Positions 16,248-21,882 of a stretch of DNA of 21,882 nt are shown here, in pieces (position 1 is the stretch's first letter; every line of letters begins with the position of its first letter). The notes beneath the pieces were generated by a model. The model saw nothing but the letters and a program-made list of their open reading frames with translations, was not told the origin of the DNA and made no database searches. This DNA comes from Betaproteobacteria bacterium UBA5216 (GTDB taxonomy: Bacteria > Pseudomonadota > Gammaproteobacteria > Burkholderiales > SG8-41). The stretch is taken from contig DHVE01000001.1 in assembly GCA_002412495.1 (NCBI GenBank), positions 1-21,882 of the forward strand, written 5' to 3'. A program made the translations under genes and the position numbers.

Positions 16248-17258
16248 CTAGCTCTTCAACCCCAGCCGCTTAGCCACCTCGCCAAACGTCTGAATCTGCT
16301 CCCGCAATATTTTGTCGTGCTCCAGCGGCGTGGTGGGCGCGGGGTGATAGTCCTGCGCCAGCAGTTTTTCTTTCACGTCCGGTTGCTCAAACACGCGCGC
16401 CACGTCGCGGCTGACCTGATTGCGAATCGCCATGGGCGTGCCTGCCGGCGCGAGCAACGAATGCGATCCGTCGCGACCGTAGCCTGCAAGCACTTCTGCA
16501 ATCGCAGGCACGTCCGGCAGCAAGGGGGATCGTTGCGGCGTGCTCACCGCCAGTGGCAACAATCGATTGTTTTTGATCAGCGGCAGCGCCGAGCCCAGGC
16601 CCACCAGACAATATTGCACGCGCCCGCCCGCCACTTCCAGCAGCGCGTCGGGCGTTCCTTTGTAGCCGACATGCACGGCCTTGATGCCTGCGGCGAAATT
16701 GAATCGCTCGGCGTTCAGATGCGTACTGCTGCCCGCGCCGCCGGAACTGAACAAAATCTTGCCGGGCCGCGCCTGCGCGTAGGCGATGAAATCTTTCAGT
16801 GTTTTCGGCCCCAGCGTGGGATACACCGGCAGCACGCTGGTGCTGTAGCCGATTTGCGTAACACCGGCGAAATCCTTGATCGGGTCATACGGCAGATTCG
16901 GCGTCATCGCCGCGCCGATGGTGAATTGCGCCGAGATCAACAGCAAGGTGTATCCATCGGGCGCGGCCTTCGACAGAATCGCCGCTGCAATCGTGCCGGC
17001 CGCGCCGGGACGGTTTTCGATCACCACCGGCTGGCCCCACAGTTCGCTCAATTTGGGCGCGATGATGCGCGCGAGGATGTCGCTGGGGCTGCCGAAGGCG
17101 CCACCCAGCATGCGCACCGGCTTGACCGGGTATTTCGGCGCGGGCGGCGTCGTCATGCCCTGCGCCACGACGCTGCCATGCGTCAGCACACACAGCGCGA
17201 TCGCGGCAGCGACGCGTGCGGTCCATCCCTGTTTGCTCATCCGCGGTTTGGTCATCAT
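16248..17258 (-). CDS. TTT/Bug-family periplasmic solute receptor
   Basis: A 336-residue Bug receptor. The start is placed at ATGATG (17258) because GGGGGAA lies just upstream; longer in-frame starts add a non-signal extension. The signal peptide runs to about residue 32 (ending VVA). The ligand loop reads GGAFGSPSDILARI instead of the common APGGGTD, keeping the Asp. Other family marks are GQPVVIENRPGAAGTIAAA, APDGYTLLL, VHVGYKGTPDALLEVAGG and RSPLLPDVPAIAE. It converges with the hydroxy-acid oxidase and diverges from the selenoperoxiredoxin gene, with a 140-bp shared upstream region. Its altered ligand loop suggests different specificity from its neighbours. Ligand unknown. Confidence 0.92.
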   Translation of the reverse strand: MMTKPRMSKQGWTARVAAAIALCVLTHGSVVAQGMTTPPAPKYPVKPVRMLGGAFGSPSDILARIIAPKLSELWGQPVVIENRPGAAGTIAAAILSKAAPDGYTLLLISAQFTIGAAMTPNLPYDPIKDFAGVTQIGYSTSVLPVYPTLGPKTLKDFIAYAQARPGKILFSSGGAGSSTHLNAERFNFAAGIKAVHVGYKGTPDALLEVAGGRVQYCLVGLGSALPLIKNNRLLPLAVSTPQRSPLLPDVPAIAEVLAGYGRDGSHSLLAPAGTPMAIRNQVSRDVARVFEQPDVKEKLLAQDYHPAPTTPLEHDKILREQIQTFGEVAKRLGLKS

Positions 17259-17398
17259 CAATTCCCCCAACCTTGTCATGGTATTTCGACACCAGATTAT
17301 CCCCAAATTTACGTCGCGTACGCGCAAAGTGTTGCTGTTCTCGGTCAGCAAAGGTAGTCTCTCGCTTCCCATCAACCCAACCAGCAAGGAGTTCCCTC

Positions 17399-17857
17399 AT
17401 GTCCGTGCAAGTAGGCGCCGTCGCGCCGGATTTCACGCTCGCCGCGCACACCGGAGCCACGGTATCGCTCGCGAGTTTCAAGGGTCGCAAGACCGTTGTT
17501 TCGTTTCTGCCATTCGCCTTTACCGGTGGATGAAAAAATCAAGTATCCGGGTTCCGTGAGAACTACGACGCATTCAAGAAGTTGAACGTTGAAATCCTGC
17601 AAATCAGCGCAGACACCATCCCCAGCCTCAAGGCGTGGGCCGAACAACTGGGCGGCTTGCCTTTCCCGCTGCTGTCGGACTACTGGCCGCATGCCGCGGT
17701 CGGCAAGGCTTACGGTGTGTTGAACGAGGAAAAAGGCTTCGACAAGCGCGCGGCCTATGTGCTCGACGAAAAAGGCGTGGTGCGTTACGCGAAAGTGTAC
17801 GAACCGGGCACCATTCCGGAAAGCAAGGAATTGCTGGAAGCACTCGGCAAGATCTAA
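17399..17857 (+). CDS. Selenocysteine-containing AhpE-type peroxiredoxin (TGA at 17531-17533 read as Sec45)
   Basis: The full reading frame is 152 residues with one internal TGA. The peroxiredoxin active-site pattern PxxxTxxC appears as PFAFTGG-U (P38, T42, U45), so the TGA stands exactly at the peroxidatic position. After the TGA the same frame continues with KNQVSGFRENYDAFKKLN, then FPLLSDYWPHAAVGKAYGV, strongly like Mycobacterium tuberculosis AhpE, whose peroxidatic residue is also number 45. R117 matches the conserved active-site Arg. The PrxQ-type resolving Cys five residues on is Ser (S50), and there is no Cys anywhere in the protein, so this is a one-Sec enzyme needing an external thiol. 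AAGGAG precedes the ATG and a strong terminator follows. A hairpin fitting a SECIS lies just after the TGA. Read as a normal stop it would give a useless 44-residue peptide. Confidence 0.88.
17546..17568 (+). promoter_or_regulatory. Candidate bacterial SECIS element of the peroxiredoxin gene
   Basis: Downstream of the TGA, GGTTC (17550-17554) pairs with GAACT (17560-17564), with one G-U pair at the base, around the loop CGTGA. Below a two-by-two mismatch, TC (17546-17547) pairs with GA (17567-17568). The loop begins 21 bases after the TGA and has GU at its second and third positions, fitting the known bacterial SECIS rule of a G among the first two apical-loop bases and a spacing of about 16-37 bases. 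Drawn by eye, not folded by software; an alternative CGG-GTT-CCG hairpin (17548-17556) is also possible. Confidence 0.5.
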
Positions 17858-17874
17858 GCCTGGCGCCGTTAAAT

Positions 17875-17921
17875 AACGCTGGCCGCAATGCAACCCTTGC
17901 AACGCGGCCAGTGTTGTTTTT
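17875..17921 (+). terminator. Strong intrinsic terminator after the selenoperoxiredoxin gene
   Basis: AACGCTGGCCGC (17875-17886) pairs with GCGGCCAGTGTT (17904-17915), with one G-U pair. Inside, TGCAA (17889-17893) pairs with TTGCA (17897-17901) around CCC. A T-tract follows at 17917-17921. This separates the peroxiredoxin from the downstream Bug receptor transcriptionally. Confidence 0.85.
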
Positions 17922-17943
17922 GGCGCACGCTTGCCGCCGCATC

Positions 17944-18921
17944 ATGAAAATTTCACCAGCCGCGCTGATTGCGCTGATGACCGTGGCCAGCCTTGGCTCC
18001 ATGCTGCCAGACGCGCATGCGCAGCCCTACCCTTCCAAACCCGTGCGCATGATCGTCGGCTTCGCACCCGGCGGCGGCACCGATGTCACCGCGCGCTTGA
18101 TCGTGCAACCGCTGTCCGAGGCGCTGGGCCAGCGCGTGATTATCGACAATCGGCCGGGCGCCAATGGCGTGCTCGCCACGGAAGTCACCGCCAAATCACC
18201 GCCCGACGGTTACACGCTGCTGATGGTGAACCTGGGACACACGGTGAATCCCGGTCTTTACAAAAAACTGCCGTTCGACACGCTGCGTGATTTTTCGGCG
18301 ATCACGCTGGTGGTGATGCTCACCAATATACTCGTCGTGCATCGCTCGCTGCCGGTGAAATCGCTGCCCGAATTCGTGCGGCTCGCCAAGGCGCGCCCCG
18401 GCGCGATCAACTACGGATCGGGTGGCCACGGCGCGAGTTCGCATCTGGCGGTGGAGTTGTTCGCCAAAACCGCCGGCATCGATTTGGTACACGTGGCCTA
18501 CAAGAGCGGCGGGCTTTCCGGTGTGGCACTGCTCGCCGGAGAAGTCGCGGTGTCGTTCAACACCATTCCTTCAACCCTGTCGTACGTAAAATCAGGCCGG
18601 CTGCGCGCGCTGGGCGTATCGAGCCCAAAGCGCTCAATGAGCGTTCCCGACGTGCCCACGATCGCTGAAATGGGCTATCCGGGTTTCTCGGCCAGCGGTT
18701 TGTCGGGATTGGTGGCGCCGGCGGGCACGCCTGCCGAAGCCATCGACCGGATACACGCCGACGTGGTCAAAGTGCTGAAGCAACCGGCCGTGGTTGAACG
18801 TAGCGTCGCGCTGGGCATGGACCCGGTAGGCAACACACCAGCGGAATTCACGCAGTTCATCAAGGCCGATCTGGAAAAGTGGACGCGGCTTACGCGGGAG
18901 TTGAAGCTCAGTTTGCAATGA
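17944..18921 (+). CDS. TTT/Bug (TctC-like) periplasmic solute receptor
   Basis: A 325-residue canonical Bug receptor. The signal peptide spans about residues 1-26 (ending AHA), followed by PSKPVRMIVGFAPGGGTDVT with the ligand-binding Asp. Further hallmarks are VIIDNRPGANGVLATEV, SPPDGYTLLM, GHGASSHLAVELF, VHVAYKSGGLSGVALLAGEV and PDVPTIAEMGYPGF. The ATG at 17944 has no clear Shine-Dalgarno sequence but is the only start consistent with the signal peptide. It lies between the two selenoprotein genes on the same strand, but a terminator upstream and an inverted repeat downstream suggest a separate transcript. Ligand unknown. Confidence 0.94.
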   Translation: MKISPAALIALMTVASLGSMLPDAHAQPYPSKPVRMIVGFAPGGGTDVTARLIVQPLSEALGQRVIIDNRPGANGVLATEVTAKSPPDGYTLLMVNLGHTVNPGLYKKLPFDTLRDFSAITLVVMLTNILVVHRSLPVKSLPEFVRLAKARPGAINYGSGGHGASSHLAVELFAKTAGIDLVHVAYKSGGLSGVALLAGEVAVSFNTIPSTLSYVKSGRLRALGVSSPKRSMSVPDVPTIAEMGYPGFSASGLSGLVAPAGTPAEAIDRIHADVVKVLKQPAVVERSVALGMDPVGNTPAEFTQFIKADLEKWTRLTRELKLSLQ

Positions 18922-19010
18922 GCAACACGGCGTCGTTCCACTGTGTCAGACTTTGGCGATGAAACGCGCGCCCTTCCGGGCATGCGTATCTGGACATCCT
19001 CACCTTACGT

Positions 19011-19118
19011 CTCCTTCCCCCCTTGCGGGGGAAGGTTGGGATGGGGGGTAAACGTGACATTTGCTGTAATGCAATATTTCACCCCCATCCCCGCCTTCCC
19101 CCCTCAAGGGGGAAGGAG
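19011..19118. repeat. Nested inverted repeat (MITE/REP-like) of 108 bp
   Basis: Two units of nearly 40 bases face each other: 19011-19049 and 19081-19118, imperfect inverted copies. Each contains its own perfect 9-bp hairpin, with arms CCTTCCCCC/GGGGGAAGG and loops CTTGC (left) and CTCAA (right), flanked by a GGGATGGGGG-type block. A 31-base spacer (19050-19080) lies between the units. This form resembles dispersed intergenic palindromic repeats of proteobacteria. It lies between the Bug receptor stop and the selenoprotein start and could stop or protect transcripts. There is no T-tract. Apart from this element the gap 18922-19193 shows no gene. Confidence 0.8.
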
Positions 19119-19193
19119 TTTCTTTGTGATGCACAGATGCCCATGCCTTGAAGAAGCGGGAACAAAAACTTTGACACAGCAGAAGCCATCACC

Positions 19194-20912
19194 ATGGAAA
19201 AACTAAGCGTAGTCAGCCCGGCGGGACTCGAAGCTGTTGAGGCAAAACTTTCGTCGCCGCGCCTTGATGATTTAAACGGCAAAACCGTCGGCGAAATCTG
19301 GAACGGCGTATTCAAGGGCGACACCACGTTCCCGATCATCCGCAAGCTGCTGAAGGATCGTTATCCGCGGCTGAACATCATTCCCTACACCGAGTTTCCG
19401 CACCTGCCCGGCAGCGACCACCCCAAGGAGCAGCGGGAACGCGCGCGGCAACTCGCGGCACTCGCCCGAGAGAAAGGCTGCGTTGCGGTGATCTCGGGCA
19501 ACGGGGCCTGAGGCACTTGCGCTCCGGCCGCGGCGCGGCCGGCAGTCGAAACCGAGAAACTCGGCATTCCCACCGTGGTGGTCACGGCCACCGGGTTTTC
19601 CAATCTGGCACGCCACACCGGCAAATCCGGCGGCATCGCCGATCTGCGCATCGCCGAATATCCCGGCCCGCTGGGCATCCACAACGCCGCACAGATTGAA
19701 CAGAATATCGAAAACACGCTCATCGACCGCATCGTCGCCGGCCTGACGCAAGCCACCGGCGACAGCACCAGCGCCGCACGCAACCGCGTGGACCCGCGCA
19801 CCGTCGTTTGCACCGGCACAGCCGATGAAATCAACCGCTACTTCATCGAAAAAGAGTGGAGCGACGGCCTGCCCATCGTGCCGCCAACGCTCGAAAAAGT
19901 GGAACAGTTCGTGCGCCACGGCGGACGCGCGGCGGATGAAACCATTGCCATCCTGCAATCCGCCAACCTGCGCGCGACCCCCTGGAACATCGCCGTCAAT
20001 GCCGTGATGGCTGGATGCGAGCCGCGCCACATGCCATTGCTGATCGCGGCGGTTGAAGCGCTGGGCGACGAGCGCTGCAGCCTCAACAACATCGGTAGTT
20101 CATCCGGCATTTTTCCGTTCGTGCTGGTCAACGGCCCGCTGGCCAAACAACTCGGCATCGAAAGCGGCGCACAAGCCATTTCACGCGGCGCGAATCCGGC
20201 GATAGGCCGCGCCATCGGATTCATCGTGCGCAACATCGCCGGCTTTCGGCCGGGCGGCAGTTACATGGGCACCTTCGGCTATCCGCTGGCGTTTGCGCTG
20301 GGCGAGCATGAAGACGGCGACAATCCGTGGGAGCCGTTTCATGTGGAACAGGGTTTTGATCGCAACGCCAACACCGTTACCCTCGGCGTTACCAACAATT
20401 GGGGCGCGGCCCCCTCGCCCTATGACACGCCGGATCGCGGGGGCGCACAGGTCGCGCTCGAACTCATCAGCCGCGAAATCATCGGCAGGACCCGGTTATT
20501 CAACTTCCCCGGACGCGGACCCGACGCCGAAGCAGTGATGATCACCGTGCTGCTGTCGCCGCCCGTGGCAAAATCACTGGCGCAGGCGGGCTACTCCAAG
20601 CAGGACGTAAAGCGCCACGTGTATGAACACACGCGCATGCGCCTCGCCGATTTTGATTGGGTGGTGCGCTACACCAACATCATCCCCACCACCGCGCGCA
20701 AACGCGCGGAAGAAGGCGTATTCCCGCCGGAGTTTATGGGCAACCCGGATGACCTCGTGCGCGTGCTGTCGAGCCCCGACATTCTGCACATCATGGTGTG
20801 CGGCGACCCGCATCGCAATCGGCTGATGGTGCTGGAGGGCGGTCATACGCAGCCGACTTCGCGGGAGATACGGTTGCCGGTAGGGTGGGATGCGCTACTG
20901 AATAGTCAGTAG
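19194..20912 (+). CDS. UGSC-family selenoprotein fused to a large uncharacterised domain (TGA at 19509-19511 read as Sec106)
   Basis: The full frame is 572 residues with one internal TGA. N-terminal domain (about 1-185): VAVISGNGA-U-G-T-C-AP (U106, C109) followed by EKLGIPTVVVTATGF, which is the layout of the UGSC-motif selenoprotein family, here with Thr in place of Ser. The C-terminal domain (about 205-572) contains EWSDGLPIVPPT, NIAVNAVMAGC (C275), LVNGPLAKQLGIESGA, AIGRAIGFIVRNIAG, DNPWEPFHVEQGF and WVVRYTNIIPTTARKRAEE; I do not recognise it. Other cysteines are C206, C295 and C536. No signal peptide is seen. The ribosome binding site is weak. A strong hairpin with SECIS-like spacing follows the TGA. 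Automated calling would split this into 105- and roughly 445-residue pieces. The U-x-x-C pair suggests a redox or selenenylsulfide role, still unproven. Confidence 0.87.
19524..19542 (+). promoter_or_regulatory. Candidate bacterial SECIS element of the UGSC-family gene
   Basis: CCGGCCGC (19524-19531) pairs perfectly with GCGGCCGG (19535-19542) around the loop GGC (19532-19534). The loop starts 20 bases after the TGA and its first base is G, matching the usual bacterial SECIS spacing and apical G rule. The stem lies inside the coding sequence, as bacterial SECIS elements do. Found by eye; high local GC makes chance hairpins more likely here than for the peroxiredoxin. Confidence 0.55.
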
Positions 20913-20945
20913 AACAATCTCCACTTACGTAACCGGTAGGGCGTC

Positions 20946-21016
20946 AATAAGCGCAGCGCATTGCGCCGTATGTATTGTGTGATGCCCGGCAGGCGGCGCA
21001 ATGCGCTGCGCTTATT
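20946..21016. repeat. Perfect 23-bp inverted repeat, dispersed-repeat type
   Basis: The arm 20946-20968 (AATAAGCGCAGCGCATTG, then CGCCG) is perfectly repeated in inverted orientation at 20994-21016, with a 25-base spacer. The motif resembles the AAGCGCAGCGCATTGCGCC intergenic repeats scattered in many proteobacterial genomes. It lies just after the selenoprotein stop and could form a large cruciform or an RNA hairpin that ends or protects the transcript. A second, smaller hairpin follows: CTGCACCG (21029-21036) with CGGTGCAG (21042-21049), loop TTTCG. Confidence 0.85.
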
Positions 21017-21049
21017 GCATCTTGCGGCCTGCACCGTTTCGCGGTGCAG

Positions 21050-21294
21050 CCAGTTGCTGAGTGCCCGCGCAAGCGGCGCGGAATCGCACAGGCAGCGACG
21101 CTGAGATTTCCCCAAGCGTCACATGAATGAAGCCATTTTGATGTCAATTGGTGGCTGCTAAATTTGGCGCAGCACGACCACTTCGCATGATCACACGGCC
21201 CTTTACCGTTGATTTAAAAGGCAAATGCAGGCGATTCCCGGTGCGCAGCTCACCGCAAATAAGTTATTGATTTTAAAGTATTTATAGCACATCA
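21050..21294 (+). other. Non-coding upstream region of groESL
   Basis: No gene is seen in the rest of the roughly 475-base gap before groES. The last part (about 21258-21294) is AT-rich, in contrast to the surroundings, and contains TTATTGATTTTAAAG and TTTATAGC, so the groESL promoter should lie here. A well-spaced -35/-10 pair could not be settled by eye, and no sigma-32 consensus (CTTGAA...CCCCAT) was found. Confidence 0.45.
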
Positions 21295-21321
21295 TTAGCA
21301 CTCCACCTCATCGAGTGCCAG
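21295..21321 (+). promoter_or_regulatory. CIRCE operator (HrcA binding site) upstream of groES
   Basis: TTAGCACTC (21295-21303), nine spacer bases, then GAGTGCCAG (21313-21321). The first half matches the CIRCE consensus TTAGCACTC exactly, and the second half differs from GAGTGCTAA at two positions. CIRCE is the known operator of the heat-shock repressor HrcA, so groESL is probably HrcA-controlled, with HrcA encoded elsewhere. A small GCGCGC hairpin (21321-21336) lies directly after it in the leader. Confidence 0.9.
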
Positions 21322-21388
21322 CGCGCATTGGCGCGCTTTCTGCACCTTCCGGCTCGATATCACAGCAGTTCACCCAGGAGCACCACCC

Positions 21389-21685
21389 ATGAAAATCCGT
21401 CCTATTCACGACCGGGTCATCGTCAAACGATTGGAAGAAGAACGTAAAACCGCCTCGGGCATTGTCATTCCCGACACGGTGGCTGAAAAGCCGGAGCAAG
21501 GCGAAGTCAAAGCCGTGGGCACCGGCAAGCGTCAGGACGACGGCACGATTGTGCCCATCGACGTCAAGGTGGGCGACCGCGTGTTGTTCGGCAAATACTC
21601 CGGGCAGACCGTGAAGGTCGACGGTGAAGAACTGCTGGTCATGCGCGAAGAAGACATCATGGGCGTTATTGAAATTTCGAAGTAA
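21389..21685 (+). CDS. groES: Co-chaperonin GroES (Hsp10)
   Basis: A 98-residue GroES of normal length. MKIRPIHDRVIVKRLEEE opens the beta barrel, TASGIVIPDTVAEKPEQGEV is the mobile loop that contacts GroEL, GDRVLFGKYSGQTVKVDGEE is the second half, and the protein ends LLVMREEDIMGVIEISK. It forms the heptameric lid of the GroEL folding chamber in the cytoplasm. AGGAG precedes the start. The gene is followed by groEL after 15 bases, and a CIRCE operator upstream points to HrcA-controlled heat-shock expression. Confidence 0.98.
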   Translation: MKIRPIHDRVIVKRLEEERKTASGIVIPDTVAEKPEQGEVKAVGTGKRQDDGTIVPIDVKVGDRVLFGKYSGQTVKVDGEELLVMREEDIMGVIEISK

Positions 21686-21700
21686 ACCAGGAGAAGCAAC

Positions 21701-21882
21701 ATGGCTGCAAAAGAAGTCCGGTTTCATGATTCGGCCCGCACCAAGATTGTCGCGGGCGTCAACATACTCGCCGATGCCGTCAAGGTGACGCTCGGCCCCA
21801 AGGGCCGTAACGTGGTGCTGGAGCGTTCGTACGGCGCGCCGACCATTACCAAAGATGGCGTGTCGGTCGCCAAGGAAATCGA
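21701..21882 (+). CDS. groEL: Chaperonin GroEL (Hsp60), N-terminal part, cut by window end
   Basis: The first 60 codons are present before the window ends. The sequence opens MAAKEVRFHDSARTKIVAGV, then LADAVKVTLGPKGRNVVLER and YGAPTITKDGVSVAKEI, including the conserved LGPKGRN nucleotide-binding loop and the TKDGVSVAKEI segment of the equatorial domain. It is preceded by CAGGAGAAG and forms an operon with groES. Nothing unusual is seen in the visible part. Confidence 0.98.
   Translation, partial: MAAKEVRFHDSARTKIVAGVNILADAVKVTLGPKGRNVVLERSYGAPTITKDGVSVAKEI

Noticed and set aside
17399..17533. Peroxiredoxin read as a 44-residue truncated gene or pseudogene
   Set aside because: The TGA sits precisely at the peroxidatic position, the frame is intact to the normal C-terminus, and other conserved residues (R117, FPLLSDYWPH) are preserved; decay or error would not pick this codon, and a second gene nearby shows the same pattern.
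19171..19176. TTGACA as a -35 box for the UGSC gene
   Set aside because: A -10 box at normal spacing would fall on the start codon, leaving no leader; no suitable -10 is present.
19194..19511. UGSC N-terminal part as a separate 105-residue protein, with a second gene starting at a GTG near 19575
   Set aside because: The downstream start at 19575 has no ribosome binding site and cuts through a conserved strand (GIPTVVVTATGF); the frame across the TGA is unbroken and matches the UGSC layout.

Overview
The window looks like chromosome of a GC-rich proteobacterium, most likely a betaproteobacterium (Burkholderiales or Nitrosomonadales type). The main reasons are five stand-alone periplasmic receptors of the TTT/Bug (TctC-like) family, a DUF3301 protein next to a TonB-like proline-rich protein, periplasmic PQQ dehydrogenases, and a CIRCE-controlled groESL operon. 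The lineage is inferred from gene content only. No tRNA, rRNA, CRISPR array or transposase was found.

Layout. 1-2839: a tandem carboxymuconolactone-decarboxylase-like protein (+), a small cysteine-rich protein (-), and a translationally coupled cupin/NIPSNAP pair (+). 2859-4816: two Bug receptors overlapping by four bases (-). 4932-6169: DUF3301 and TonB-like membrane proteins (+). 6184-13596 (-): a catabolic cluster read in the order Bug receptor, alpha/beta hydrolase, PQQ dehydrogenase A, PQQ dehydrogenase B, c-type cytochrome, PQQ dehydrogenase C. 13984-16221 (+): a PEP mutase/oxaloacetate decarboxylase family enzyme and an FMN alpha-hydroxy-acid oxidase. 16248-17258 (-): another Bug receptor. 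17399-20912 (+): an AhpE-type peroxiredoxin, a fifth Bug receptor, and a UGSC-family protein. 21389-21882 (+): groES and the start of groEL.

The most notable signal is that two genes contain one in-frame TGA each, placed exactly where the redox cysteine of the family belongs: TGA 17531-17533 in the AhpE-like peroxiredoxin (Sec45) and TGA 19509-19511 in the UGSC-type protein (Sec106, motif U-G-T-C). In both, the reading frame and conserved residues continue without interruption. Just downstream of each TGA is a hairpin with bacterial SECIS geometry. Conventional gene calling would split or truncate both. The second is a 572-residue selenoprotein joining a UGSC domain to a large C-terminal domain that I do not recognise. 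The first has no cysteine at all.

The genes suggest a periplasmic oxidation module: Bug receptors bind organic acids or related small molecules, a hydrolase may release alcohols, three PQQ dehydrogenases oxidise them and pass electrons to cytochrome c, and hydroxy- and keto-acid enzymes process the products. The selenoproteins would add thiol/peroxide redox chemistry. This joint scheme is inference; the individual family assignments rest on visible motifs.
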